From Chloroflexota bacterium (GTDB taxonomy: Bacteria; Chloroflexota; Anaerolineae; Anaerolineales; UBA4823): 64,000 bases of DNA. Under the pieces are notes generated by a model. That model had not been told where the DNA came from. It searched no databases and saw nothing but the letters and a program-made list of their open reading frames with translations. This document shows, one piece after another, positions 25,369-34,285 of this stretch. The stretch is taken from contig JAKQIM010000043.1 of the NCBI GenBank assembly GCA_029557965.1, forward strand, positions 1-64,000, written 5' to 3'. Every line of letters begins with the position of its first letter. The stretch's first letter is position 1. Both the position numbers and the translations under genes were made by a program.

Positions 25369-27351
25369 TTAGTGCCTGGCCTCAACGATCTCAACGTAAT
25401 CTTGAGAGACGGTTTCCTCAGGGATTGCACCCAAGAATTCGATCAACTGGCGGGTGAGGACGGCTTTGTGCTCGGCATCTCGGCGGCTCCAGGTGCGGCT
25501 CTTGATCTCTAAGAAATAACCCAGGCTGGGCTGTTTGACCTCGTCGAGGTTGATATAGAACTCGGTGCCCCGGAAGAGAACACGCCAGCGGCGGCGATCT
25601 TTTTCGATGATCGTCTCTTTGGCAGGCTTGAAGTACTCGCGGTAGAAGCGCAGGCTGTGGGTGGCAGGGGCAATAAAGCGGCTGCGTGAGAGCAGTACAT
25701 CGCTGGCGAAGCTGCCTTCGCGGGCCGGGCCGACCAGGGTCAGGCGGTAGCGCACATTGGAGACCTGCCCCTTCTTGTCGATGTATTCGTCTTCGCGATA
25801 GCGCAGGTGGCCCTGCTTGGGATCGGCAAAAGAGAAGTACGTGTCGAATTCGTGATAGTGGCGTTCGTGGAGGATTTCAAGGCCAGGGGTCTTCAGCGCG
25901 GCAATCACAGAGCTGGGATCGGCCAGGCGCACTTTGGACTGGACTTCGTAGCTTTCCTCTTCTGTGGCCCCGCCGATGGCAATCAGCTTTGAGAGCACAG
26001 ACTGCTCGCGCCCGGCCAAGAACTGGTCGATGCGCTGGGCATATTGGGCTGCTTCGGTTTGCAGGATGCTTTCATCCAGGGTGAGAAGCTGGTGCTGGCG
26101 CATCAGCCAGCGGCCGTTGACCATCACATCGGTCACATCGGTGGCGTGGCCGGCATAGATGACTTGTGCATACAGGCTATCGGGCTCGCGCCGGAAGCGC
26201 GGGGTCTGGTGCAAACGGCCAATATCCACCAAGATCAGGTCGGCGCGCTTGCCGGGTTGGATGGACCCCGTGATATCGCCAATGTGCAAGGCCCGGGCGC
26301 CCAGGCGGGTGCCCATGAGCAAGGCCTGAGTAGCGGGCAGGGCGGTTGGGTCGCCTGTGTGGCCCTTGGCGATGAAAGCTGCCAGGCGCATCTCTTCAAA
26401 CATGTCCAGGTCGTTATTGGATGCAGGGCCATCTGTGCCAATCCCCACGTTCAACTCGGCAGACTGCATCTCGCTGATGGGTGCAAAGCCAGATGCCAGC
26501 TTGAGGTTGGATGAAGGGTTGTGGGCAACGCCGGCATTGTGATGTTTGAGGGTCTTGATCTCACCGTCATCCACGTGAACGCAGTGGGCGGCGAGCACTT
26601 TGGCGTTGAATATGGTTTGCTTCTTGACATAAGGCACCACGGGCATATCATGCTCCTGGCGCGAGGTTTCAACTTCTTGAGCGGTCTCAGCAATGTGGAT
26701 CTGTAGTGGAATATCGAATTCAACCGCCAGGGCCGAGGCAGCCTGCAAGATCTCTTTGGTGCAGGTGTAAGGGGCGTGCGGGGCGATGGATGGGACGATG
26801 AGGGGGTGGCCCTTCCAACGTTGGATGAACCCACGGGCATATTCGAGCGATTCTTCATAATCGCGCGCGTCGGGGGTGGGGAATTTGAGGATGCTTTCGC
26901 CGCAGACGGCGCGCAAACCGGCTTCAGCAGTGGCTGCGGCAACATCGTCTTCAAAGTAATACATGTCTGCAAAGCAGGTGACGCCGCTGCGGATCATTTC
27001 GGCGCAGGCCAGCTTGGTGCCCAGGCGGACAAACTCTGGTGAAACAAATTCGCGTTCAACCGGCATCATGTAGCCCATCAGCCAGACGTCCAGGCGCAGA
27101 TCATCTGCCAGGCCGCGCAGCAGGGTCATGGGGACGTGGGTGTGAGCGTTGATCAGCCCGGGCATCAAGATCTTGCCGCCGCAGTCCATTCTTTCGACAT
27201 CCGGAAACTGTTCGAGCATCGCAGCTTCAGGGCCCAGGTCGGCAATGTGATCGCCCTGGATAGCAACAGCGCCCGGCTCGAAGATGGTCATTTTCTCATC
27301 CATGGTCAGGATGATGGCATTGGTGAGAAGCAGGTCAACGGTAGGGGGCAT
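25369..27351 (-). CDS. Amidohydrolase (MTA/SAH deaminase-like) fused to a CYTH-like domain
   Basis: A 660-residue fusion. Residues 1-435 form an amidohydrolase of the 5-methylthioadenosine/S-adenosylhomocysteine deaminase group: zinc motif NAHTHVPMTLLRGL, IAPHAPYTC, HIAETAQEVE, AAHCVHVDDGE and GTDGPASNNDLDMFEEMRL, followed by the metal-sheet tail ITGSIQPGKRADLILVD. Residues about 470-660 resemble a CYTH triphosphate-tunnel domain (SYEVQSKVRLADPSSVIAAL, then alternating charged strands such as RRRWRVLFRGTEFYINLDEV and GYFLEIKSRT). CYTH enzymes act on triphosphates or make cAMP. The ATG at 27351 follows AGGAG. A frameshift joining two genes is unlikely, as one frame runs through. Confidence 0.9.
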   Translation of the reverse strand: MPPTVDLLLTNAIILTMDEKMTIFEPGAVAIQGDHIADLGPEAAMLEQFPDVERMDCGGKILMPGLINAHTHVPMTLLRGLADDLRLDVWLMGYMMPVEREFVSPEFVRLGTKLACAEMIRSGVTCFADMYYFEDDVAAATAEAGLRAVCGESILKFPTPDARDYEESLEYARGFIQRWKGHPLIVPSIAPHAPYTCTKEILQAASALAVEFDIPLQIHIAETAQEVETSRQEHDMPVVPYVKKQTIFNAKVLAAHCVHVDDGEIKTLKHHNAGVAHNPSSNLKLASGFAPISEMQSAELNVGIGTDGPASNNDLDMFEEMRLAAFIAKGHTGDPTALPATQALLMGTRLGARALHIGDITGSIQPGKRADLILVDIGRLHQTPRFRREPDSLYAQVIYAGHATDVTDVMVNGRWLMRQHQLLTLDESILQTEAAQYAQRIDQFLAGREQSVLSKLIAIGGATEEESYEVQSKVRLADPSSVIAALKTPGLEILHERHYHEFDTYFSFADPKQGHLRYREDEYIDKKGQVSNVRYRLTLVGPAREGSFASDVLLSRSRFIAPATHSLRFYREYFKPAKETIIEKDRRRWRVLFRGTEFYINLDEVKQPSLGYFLEIKSRTWSRRDAEHKAVLTRQLIEFLGAIPEETVSQDYVEIVEARH

Positions 27352-27383
27352 CAATCTCTCCTAAGGTGGTGAATTGGGTGGGT

Positions 27384-28547
27384 TTAAAGTTTGCGGATGA
27401 CATCCAGGCTGCTGTTCAAAGCCCAGCGTGTCCCATACTCAGGTGGCCCGCCGTAGGGGCGTGTGTACTGCTGTTGGCCTTCAGGGGTGATGAGGGTAAT
27501 ATAAACATCCTGCTTTTCATGCCCGGGGTGAAGCACCACACCCAGCCCAACATCAGCGCCGAGCTCCTGGCGGTAGGCTTCGGTGAGGGAGGCTAGTTCT
27601 TGTGGGGCCGGGCGTTCGGTGATCATCTGCCCGCCCAAGAAAGTGCCCTGGGTAGCAGGCGCAGGCTGCTGCGCAGAGGCCAGTTGGCGGATCAAATCGC
27701 CGCCCAACCCGGCCTCTACCACTGCCAGTGACCAGCCATTGCGCCTGACGGCTTCGAGGGCCACGGCTTCGAGCGTATCTTGATCGGCGCCGTAGATCCA
27801 ATGCCCCAGGCGTTTGCGCAGATCAGTCTCTACCGGGCGGATCAGATCATCGGCGGCGGCTTCGGTTTCGGCTTTGGCGGTAATGCGTACATCTACCTGC
27901 CCTGAGTGTGCTGACAGGCCCACGGTGGGGTTGCTCAGCTCTTCCAGGTCGCCGATCAGGTCGTCAATGGCTGATTCTCCGGCTCCGGCAGTGCGCAGGA
28001 CGCGGGCTTTGATCTTGCTGTGGATATTGAAGCGTTGGCGCAAGAAAGGAATGATCGATTCGACCATCAGGTGTTCCATCTCGCGCGGCACGCCCGGCAG
28101 CGAGATGATGACATGCCCATCCTTCTCGACGATGAAAACCGGGGCCGTGCCGACCGGATTTTCGATGGCTGTAGCCCCTTTGGGGATGTAGGCCTGGCGT
28201 TTGTTGTTTTCGGTCGGTTGGCGGGCGGCGCGCTTGAAGCGCTCTTGAATTTGCTCCCACAGCTCGGGGCGGTACTCGGTCTCAACGCCTACTGCCAGGG
28301 CCACCGCCTCGCGGGTGGGGTCATCGACGGTGGGGCCCAGGCCGCCGGTGGTGATGATGATGTCGCAGCGTTCCAGCGACTGCTGGATGGCCTGGGCGAT
28401 GCGCTTGGCATTATCGCCAACGGTTGTCTTGCGATATACGTCAATCCCGGCATCGCGCAGTTGGCGTGCCACGTAGCGAGCGTTGGTATCGACGATCTCG
28501 CCTAACAATATTTCTGTTCCAATGGTAATGATCTCTGCACTTGGCAT
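27384..28547 (-). CDS. cinA: CinA-like protein with MoCF domain and degenerate amidase domain
   Basis: A 387-residue protein. The N-terminal molybdopterin-binding-like domain is clear: AEIITIGTEILLGEIVDTNA, TTVGDN, ITTGGLGPTVDDPTRE and SLPGVPREMEHLM. The C-terminal domain aligns with nicotinamide-mononucleotide deamidase PncC by position, but the usual ESCTGG reads EAGLGG, so the nucleophile region is lost. It probably keeps ADP-ribose pyrophosphatase activity while lacking deamidase activity; that is inference. ATG at 28547 follows AAGGAG. It lies between a terminator and the deaminase gene, 32 bases away. Confidence 0.9.
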   Translation of the reverse strand: MPSAEIITIGTEILLGEIVDTNARYVARQLRDAGIDVYRKTTVGDNAKRIAQAIQQSLERCDIIITTGGLGPTVDDPTREAVALAVGVETEYRPELWEQIQERFKRAARQPTENNKRQAYIPKGATAIENPVGTAPVFIVEKDGHVIISLPGVPREMEHLMVESIIPFLRQRFNIHSKIKARVLRTAGAGESAIDDLIGDLEELSNPTVGLSAHSGQVDVRITAKAETEAAADDLIRPVETDLRKRLGHWIYGADQDTLEAVALEAVRRNGWSLAVVEAGLGGDLIRQLASAQQPAPATQGTFLGGQMITERPAPQELASLTEAYRQELGADVGLGVVLHPGHEKQDVYITLITPEGQQQYTRPYGGPPEYGTRWALNSSLDVIRKL

Positions 28548-28566
28548 ACTTATCTCCTTAAAAATG

Positions 28567-28602
28567 ATAGCGCATGGGTTGATTTTACCACCCATGCGCT
28601 AT
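28567..28602 (-). terminator. Rho-independent terminator of the LIV operon
   Basis: Perfect 13-base arms (ATAGCGCATGGGT and its complement) flank a ten-base loop; on the minus strand the stem is followed by CATTTTT. It sits 25 bases past the stop of the small membrane-protein gene and just before cinA. Confidence 0.75.
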
Positions 28603-28627
28603 TGTTGGACAACTTTGTTTGAAATGC

Positions 28628-29014
28628 CTACTTCGTCATCGTCACCCTGACGTCGCTGCGGTCTAAGCGCAGCATCAAGAACATCGAGATTCCCAACCCC
28701 AGGAGACTGAAGAAGATATACAGCCAATTGACGATGATCGAATCGCCGACGCTCTTGGCCGCATTGGGGAAGAACATCATGATGCGGATGATGACATTAA
28801 AACCCTGCACAAAGATGCCGAAGGTGAGCGCCTGGCTGCGACCAGATTGGAGCAAAAAGCCCAACCCGATGAAGAGCGCCACCACAATCACCAACATGCC
28901 GATCAGGGTGGTTGGCGAGCTTTTTAAGCCATCCTGGTAGAAGCGCGGCGGGTAAGAAAGCACCGCAATGATGGGCAGTACGAAGAACAACAACACACGT
29001 TGGTATGTTTTCAT
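28628..29014 (-). CDS. Small four-segment membrane protein of the LIV operon
   Basis: A 128-residue protein, almost wholly hydrophobic, with four membrane segments (about 6-22, 38-58, 64-85, 95-115) and a charged C-terminus RLDRSDVRVTMTK. I do not recognise the family. It starts two bases after the livF gene and the operon terminator follows it, so it is the last gene of the branched-chain amino-acid transporter operon. Similar tail genes exist in Chloroflexota LIV operons as far as I recall, but their role is not established. Confidence 0.78.
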   Translation of the reverse strand: MKTYQRVLLFFVLPIIAVLSYPPRFYQDGLKSSPTTLIGMLVIVVALFIGLGFLLQSGRSQALTFGIFVQGFNVIIRIMMFFPNAAKSVGDSIIVNWLYIFFSLLGLGISMFLMLRLDRSDVRVTMTK

Positions 29015-29016
29015 GG

Positions 29017-29742
29017 TTAGTGCCCTCCTCCCAGGTAAGCCTCGACGATGCTGGGGTCGTGGAGCATCTCTTGGGCATCTCCCGACATCACGATGCGGCC
29101 GGTTTCTAGCACGTAAGCCCTGTCAGAAATTGAGAGGGCCATCTGGGCATTCTGCTCGACCAGCAGAATGCTGGTGCCGTCTTCATTGATATCATGGATG
29201 ATGTCGAAGATTTGCTCGACCAGGATTGGCGAGAGGCCCATCGAAGGCTCATCCAGCAGCAGCAGCGCAGGGCGGGCCATCATGGCGCGAGCGATGGCGA
29301 GCATTTGCTGTTCTCCACCCGAAAGCGTGCCGCCGAGCTGTTTGCGGCGTTCGTCCAGGCGGGGGAAGCGTTTGAAAACCTCAGCCAGCCCATCTTGGAT
29401 CTCAGCCTTATTGCTGCGGGTATAGGCGCCCATTTCCAGGTTTTCCATGACGGTGAGGGTGGCAAAGATGCGCCGCCCTTCGGGCGACTGGACGATCCCC
29501 AGGCGCACGATCTGTTCAGATGGCGCCATGGTAATGTCTTTGCCTTCGAAGATGATACTGCCCTGGCGCGGACGGATGAGCCCAGAGATAGTTGACAGCG
29601 TGGTAGATTTGCCTGCCCCGTTAGCGCCAATCAGGGCAACGATCTCGCCCTTTTTAAGCTCAAACGAGATACCTTTCAGGGCGTGGATAGCGCCGTAATA
29701 GACGTTCAGATCTTGGACCGTGAGCATGGTATCAGTCTGCAT
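29017..29742 (-). CDS. livF: Branched-chain amino-acid ABC transporter, ATP-binding subunit LivF
   Basis: A 241-residue ATPase for the LivFGMH importer. It has Walker A ALIGANGAGKST, the Q-loop region SPEGRRIFATLTVMENL, the signature GGTLSGGEQQMLAIARAMM, Walker B LLLLDEPSMGLSP and the switch His region QNAQMALSISDRA. The ATG at 29742 overlaps the end of livG by 11 bases and follows GGAAG; upstream in-frame residues lie inside livG. The pattern MGLSP is typical of LivF rather than LivG. Confidence 0.95.
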   Translation of the reverse strand: MQTDTMLTVQDLNVYYGAIHALKGISFELKKGEIVALIGANGAGKSTTLSTISGLIRPRQGSIIFEGKDITMAPSEQIVRLGIVQSPEGRRIFATLTVMENLEMGAYTRSNKAEIQDGLAEVFKRFPRLDERRKQLGGTLSGGEQQMLAIARAMMARPALLLLDEPSMGLSPILVEQIFDIIHDINEDGTSILLVEQNAQMALSISDRAYVLETGRIVMSGDAQEMLHDPSIVEAYLGGGH

Positions 29743-30586
29743 GGGGTTTCTTCCGTCGATACTTTTGAGAGAGCGCCGCAGCGCCTGGGCCCAGGTACGC
29801 CTCGATGACGCGCGGGTTAGATTGGATCTCTTGGGGGGTGCCGCGGGCAATCACCTCACCGAAGTCGACCACGGTGATCCATTCGCAAATACCCATCACC
29901 ACGCGCATTTGATGCTCGATCAGCAAGATGGTCAGGTTGAAGCGCTCGCGGATGAAATGGATCAGGTCCATCAGCGCCATGCTCTCGGCTGGGTTCATGC
30001 CGGCGGCGGGTTCATCCAGGAGCAGCAGCTTGGGATAAGCTGCCAGGGCACGGGCGATCTCTAAGCGCCGTTGTTCGCCGTAGGGCAAGTTCTTGGCGAT
30101 CTCGCCCTGGCGGTCTTGTAGATTGAACACACCCAAAAATTCCTGAGCCCGCTCGGTGAGCTCTTTCTCTTTCTGGTTGAAATGCGCATTGTGCAAAATG
30201 GCATCAGACATGCTGTAACCGGCGTGTGGGTGGTAGGCAATGCGCACGTTATCCAGCACGGTCAGGTTGGGGAAGAGACGGATGTTCTGGAATGTGCGAG
30301 CAATCCCCAACTGGTTGATCTCGTGCGGGGCAATGCCGGTGATATCCTGGTTGTTGAAGATGACGCTCCCACTGGTGGGAACGTAAACGCCGGTGATCAT
30401 GTTGAAGATCGTGGTTTTACCGGCGCCGTTGGGGCCGATCAGCCCGACCAACTCACCTGTGTGGATGGTCTTTTCGAAGTTGTGAACGGCGCGTAAGCCG
30501 CCAAACTCCTTGGTCAGGTTTTGGGCCGTCAACAAGGGTGGCGCGTCGGCGGGGGGTGCGGGGCGGGGCGGTATGGCGTCGCTCAT
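29732..30586 (-). CDS. livG: Branched-chain amino-acid ABC transporter, ATP-binding subunit LivG
   Basis: A 284-residue ATPase. It shows GLIGPNGAGKTTIFNMITG (Walker A), TFQNIRLFPNLTVLDNV, the atypical signature LPYGEQRRLEIARAL and Walker B LLLLDEPAAGMNP. The extended stretch after the signature region and IEHQMRVVMGICEWI are features of LivG. It overlaps the end of livM by four bases. The substrate set is inferred to be Leu, Ile, Val or related compounds such as amides or urea, which this family also carries. Confidence 0.95.
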   Translation of the reverse strand: MSDAIPPRPAPPADAPPLLTAQNLTKEFGGLRAVHNFEKTIHTGELVGLIGPNGAGKTTIFNMITGVYVPTSGSVIFNNQDITGIAPHEINQLGIARTFQNIRLFPNLTVLDNVRIAYHPHAGYSMSDAILHNAHFNQKEKELTERAQEFLGVFNLQDRQGEIAKNLPYGEQRRLEIARALAAYPKLLLLDEPAAGMNPAESMALMDLIHFIRERFNLTILLIEHQMRVVMGICEWITVVDFGEVIARGTPQEIQSNPRVIEAYLGPGAAALSQKYRRKKPHAD

Positions 30587-31827
30587 GGTTTCACCTCGGC
30601 CTGGGTTTCTTCAGGTTGGGCTTTGGGTTTTAGCGGTGGTAAGACCTGGCGCAAGAAGGGCAGTTCGATTTCGCCCATCAGGCCTTTGGGCCGCAGCAGC
30701 ATGATCAATAGCAGTATTAGGGGGTAGACCACAAAGCGCCAGGTTTCAGTGCCCTGCGGCAAGATCACGCGCAGCAAGCCTTCGAGGATGAAGGCCCAGG
30801 CAAAGGATGCGCCCAGCGTGCCGGTGATGCTGCCCAGGCCCCCCATCACGATGATGATCATGGGGTCGAAAGATTTGATGAAGTTGAAGGTGTTAGGGTG
30901 CAAGAAGCCATTAATGTGGGCATACAGCCCGCCAGCCAAGCCGGCGAACAGGCTGCCCAGCACAAAGCTCAGGTTCTTGTAGTGGGCGATGTCGATGCCC
31001 ATGGCTTTGGCGGCAATCTCGTCTTCGCGGACTGAGATGATGGCCCGGCCGTAAGAGGAATGCAAGAGATTGCGCACCACGATCACAATCACTAACAAGA
31101 AGGCAAAGGCCCAAAACCAGTTGGTTACCTCAGGGATGCCAACCATGCCGCGGGCGCCTTTCATCTCGGGGAAGGGCAAGAGGGTGTCTGAGTTGTCGAG
31201 TAGTACTTTGACGATGATCGTCAGACCCAGGGTGGCAATGCCGAAGTAGTCCGAACCGAGGGTGAGTACAGGCAGGCCAAACAAGAAGCTGATCTCTGCC
31301 GCCATCAGGCCGGCGATCAGCACTGCCAGGAAGAAAACGATCTGCAGGCTCAGCCCATCGGGCAGCAGACTCAAAAGCCCAGAAACAGCCGGGCTTAAGG
31401 CCTGGCCCAATTGGATTGCTATAAAGACGAGGAAAATGACCACCACCAGGTACAGGGTGAAGGCCGAAAGCGCATCCACGCCGCGCACCCGGCTGAGCAG
31501 CTTGCGCAGCAGCAGAATAGCCGCACCGCAAAATAACACCGCCAGCAGGGCAATCATCAGCGCATGAGCGCTTTTGTCCAAAGTCCACCAATAGGTGATG
31601 TCACCGGCGGCGTAAGCGCCGATGGCGTAGAAGCCCCATTGGCCAAGTGAGAACTGGCCGTTGAAGCCGTAGATCAGGTTCAGCCCCAAGCCGACGATGG
31701 CATAGACACTGGCAAGCAAGAGAATGTTGACGTAAAAGTCATTTAGCAAGCCAAAACTGATCATGGCCTGGACGATCACGAAGATCAGTGCGGCCCCGCC
31801 TAAGAAGAAGAGAGTTGTTCTTTGCAT
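30583..31827 (-). CDS. livM: Branched-chain amino-acid ABC transporter permease LivM
   Basis: A 414-residue permease with about ten membrane segments. Family marks are GLGLNLIYGFNGQFSLGQWG near the N-terminus, FGIATLGLTIIVKVLL, and the cytoplasmic loop VREDEIAAKAMGIDIAHYK followed by AGGLYAHINGFLHPNTF. The insertion between segments three and four, around the sequence SRVRGVDALSAF, makes it about 60 residues longer than most LivM proteins. The ATG at 31827 has AGGAGG at seven bases. It follows livH by nine bases. Confidence 0.94.
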   Translation of the reverse strand: MQRTTLFFLGGAALIFVIVQAMISFGLLNDFYVNILLLASVYAIVGLGLNLIYGFNGQFSLGQWGFYAIGAYAAGDITYWWTLDKSAHALMIALLAVLFCGAAILLLRKLLSRVRGVDALSAFTLYLVVVIFLVFIAIQLGQALSPAVSGLLSLLPDGLSLQIVFFLAVLIAGLMAAEISFLFGLPVLTLGSDYFGIATLGLTIIVKVLLDNSDTLLPFPEMKGARGMVGIPEVTNWFWAFAFLLVIVIVVRNLLHSSYGRAIISVREDEIAAKAMGIDIAHYKNLSFVLGSLFAGLAGGLYAHINGFLHPNTFNFIKSFDPMIIIVMGGLGSITGTLGASFAWAFILEGLLRVILPQGTETWRFVVYPLILLLIMLLRPKGLMGEIELPFLRQVLPPLKPKAQPEETQAEVKP

Positions 31828-31836
31828 GACCGCCTC

Positions 31837-32964
31837 CTAGGCTTTCTCGCGCTCTGGCTCGCCGAAGATGCCGGTGGGGCGGACGAGCAAGACGATGACA
31901 AGGATGCTGAAGGCCACGGCGTCGCGCATGGGGGTTGAGATGTAGGCTGCGCTCAACACTTCAGCCTGGCCCATGATCAGGGCACCTACCACAGCCCCTG
32001 GGATGCTGCCAATGCCTCCCAGCACCGCGGCCACAAAGGCCTTCAGGCCGGGGATAATGCCCATCACAAAATAGACCTGGGGGAAGGCCGTGGCATATAA
32101 AATGCCTGCTGCCCCAGCCAGGGCAGCGCCAATGGCGAAGGTAATTGAAATGATTCCATCGACATTAATGCCCATCAAGCGGGCAGTTTGTTTATCGTAG
32201 GCAACGGCGCGCATCGCTTTGCCTACCCGTGTCCCTTGTACAATGAACTGCAGCAGCAGAAGCAGCAAAATCGAGGCCAAGACGATGATCAGGGCGATAT
32301 TGGAGATAATAATGCTGTTATCGGCTGGCGACTGGCCCGAGGGGAGGGCTTGAATCCCCAGGTTGTTGATCTGCCAGTTTTGTACACTGAACGGGCGCTC
32401 AAAGGTGACAAAATTGGGGGTAAAGACGAACTGCAGCGCACCGAAATATTCTAAGAAGAAAGAGACGCCAATGGCGGTGATCAGGGCTGAGATGCGCGGG
32501 GCATTGCGCAAAGGCTTGTAAGCCACGCGTTCAATCGTAAATGCCAGCAGGGCGCAGATTGCCATCGAGATCAAGACAACTGTAACGGTCCCCACCCCCA
32601 AGACAAGCCATTGGGGCAAGCCAGGGAAGAGACGCTCGGGCCAGGTGTGGAACTGGAAACGTGCAATGGTATAGAAACCTACAAATGCACCAACCATGAA
32701 AACATCACCGTGGGCAAAGTTGATCAGGCGCACAATACCGTAGACCATCGTATAGCCTAAAGCAATCAGCGCGTATACGAAGCCAAGCTGGAGACCGTTA
32801 ATAACCTGCTGTAAGAACAGAACCGGGTTATCTGCCAGGGAGACGCCCAATTTCCACAGGGCGGCAAGGCCAATCAGGATCAGGAAAACTTTTCCAAGCC
32901 AACCTTTGCGCAGCGATTGGATGAATAGGGTATCCTTGGAATTAGGAGTGCCGTTAGGTGTCAT
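31837..32964 (-). CDS. livH: Branched-chain amino-acid ABC transporter permease LivH
   Basis: A 375-residue permease with eight or nine membrane segments. The N-terminal extension of about 50 residues includes one extra segment; the core starts INGLQLGFVYALIALGYTMV and continues with FAHGDVFMVGAF, the EAA-like loop RALRAVAYDKQTARLMGINV and the conserved AVLGGIGSIPGAVVGALIMG. It is the first complete gene of the LIV operon after the damaged livJ, separated from it by a hairpin at 32984-33013. Confidence 0.94.
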   Translation of the reverse strand: MTPNGTPNSKDTLFIQSLRKGWLGKVFLILIGLAALWKLGVSLADNPVLFLQQVINGLQLGFVYALIALGYTMVYGIVRLINFAHGDVFMVGAFVGFYTIARFQFHTWPERLFPGLPQWLVLGVGTVTVVLISMAICALLAFTIERVAYKPLRNAPRISALITAIGVSFFLEYFGALQFVFTPNFVTFERPFSVQNWQINNLGIQALPSGQSPADNSIIISNIALIIVLASILLLLLLQFIVQGTRVGKAMRAVAYDKQTARLMGINVDGIISITFAIGAALAGAAGILYATAFPQVYFVMGIIPGLKAFVAAVLGGIGSIPGAVVGALIMGQAEVLSAAYISTPMRDAVAFSILVIVLLVRPTGIFGEPEREKA

Positions 32965-32983
32965 AGATCACCCTGAAGAGAAG

Positions 32984-33013
32984 GCAGGGGGCGGCCTGAA
33001 GGCCACCCCCTGC
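32984..33013 (-). terminator. Hairpin between livJ remnant and livH
   Basis: Two 13-base arms (GCAGGGGGCGGCC, one mismatch) flank a TGAA loop, 12 bases past the livJ stop. Hairpins at this spot in binding-protein operons commonly raise the level of the first gene's message relative to the permease genes. Confidence 0.6.
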
Positions 33014-33024
33014 TGTATGTGCCC

Positions 33025-33741
33025 TTACGGGTTGACCGTGCCGATGTATTCTTTCTTGCCATCGCTCACGCCAATGACTGCGGCGCTTTTGATGGGGTTG
33101 TGGAATTCATCGAAGGTGATCGTGCCAGAGACGCCTTCTACATTGATGCTGGCGAGCGCATCTTTTACTTTGGCGGGATCATCCACGCCGGCTTTCTCGA
33201 TGGCAGCCAGGAGCAGGTTGGTGGCGTCGTAAGCAAGGGTCGCTAGAGCGTCTGGGACCTTGGGATTGCCCTGGTCGTCTTTGTACTCGGCGCCGTAGGC
33301 AACCAGCCATTGCTGGACGATGGGGCGGGTATCACCCGGGTCATAGTGGTTAGAGTAGAAACCACCATCGGCTGCGGCGACATCCAGGTCGGCAGAGTCC
33401 CAACCATCACCACCCATCATGACGGCGGTGACACCCTTGTCCTTGGCCTGAGCACCCACCAGGTTGACGATTGGATAGTAATCGGGCAGGAAGAGGACTT
33501 CGGCTTTGCTTTCGGCAACCTTCGTCAAGATGGCAGAGAAGTCGGTGTCGGTCGAGATGTAGCTTTCTTTGCCGACGATGGTACCGCCGCCTTCTACAAA
33601 GGCCGCTTCAAAGAACTCAGCCAGGCCGCGCACGTAGTCGTTGCCCTGGTCGTACATGATGAAGGCGGTCTTGTGACCCTGGCTGGCCGCGAACTTGGCC
33701 ATCACGGTGCCCTGGAAGGGGTCAATGAAGCAAGCTCTGTA
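33025..33741 (-). pseudogene. livJ: livJ, branched-chain amino-acid binding protein, 5' part deleted
   Basis: From about 33741 leftward the frame reads as the second part of a LivJ/AmiC-type binding protein: CFIDPFQGTVMAKFAASQGH, then VVGAQAKDKGVTAVMMGGDGW, DALATLAYDATNLLLAAI and IKSAAVIGVSDGKKEYIG. About 237 residues remain; the signal peptide and first lobe, some 160-180 residues, are missing. Upstream of 33741 this frame is only the shadow of the cyclic-nucleotide-binding gene, which is in another frame, so no fusion protein results. Either a real deletion joined the two genes or the assembly is chimeric here. The downstream permease and ATPase genes are intact. Confidence 0.88.
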
Positions 33742-34193
33742 CTGCGCATTTTTAGGGCCAGGTCTGCGGCTAGGTTGTACATCAACCGATAACCAAGCTG
33801 AGGGCGCGCATCGCACAACTGCATGAGCTTGTCGCGGGCGATGATGAGCAGACGGGTCTTGTCTTGGGATGCGCGGGCTGTGGCAGAGCGCAGGCCCTTA
33901 TCTACTAAGGCAATTTCGCCAAAAGACTGGCCGCGCCTGAGGGTGGCGATGGTGATGGATGCGAAGTTGTTTTGGGGCTGGTCGCTGACCAGGGCAGGGT
34001 TGACCTGGATGTCGACTTCGCCTTCGATGATGATATACAGTTCGTCACTGTCGGTGCCTTCAGGGAAGATGACCTCGCCAGCCTGGAAAGACCGCTCCAG
34101 GCAGAGGCTGCTGATCATTTCCATCTCGGTAGGCGTCACCTTATAGAAGATATCGGCTTGCTTCAGGACTTTGACGAAGCTGGTGGTACTCAT
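33702..34193 (-). CDS. Cyclic-nucleotide-binding domain protein, altered C-terminus
   Basis: A 163-residue protein with a single cNMP-binding (CRP-like) domain: FQAGEVIFPEGTDSDELYII, then the phosphate-binding cassette FGEIALVDKGLRSATARA with the Glu and Arg that hold cyclic nucleotide. There is no DNA-binding domain. Helices after the domain end at about ALKMRSTEL; the last nine residues (ASLTPSRAP) come from livJ sequence read in another frame, so the true end was lost in the joining event. GGAGG lies 11 bases before the ATG at 34193. Probably cytoplasmic and still foldable. Confidence 0.85.
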   Translation of the reverse strand: MSTTSFVKVLKQADIFYKVTPTEMEMISSLCLERSFQAGEVIFPEGTDSDELYIIIEGEVDIQVNPALVSDQPQNNFASITIATLRRGQSFGEIALVDKGLRSATARASQDKTRLLIIARDKLMQLCDARPQLGYRLMYNLAADLALKMRSTELASLTPSRAP

Positions 34194-34285
34194 CAGAACA
34201 GCATCCTCCTTTACCCTGCAAAGTGTAGCATAGAAATACAAAAGATAAAAGGGAAATGAGTGCAGACCTGAACCCTGCCAGGCTG

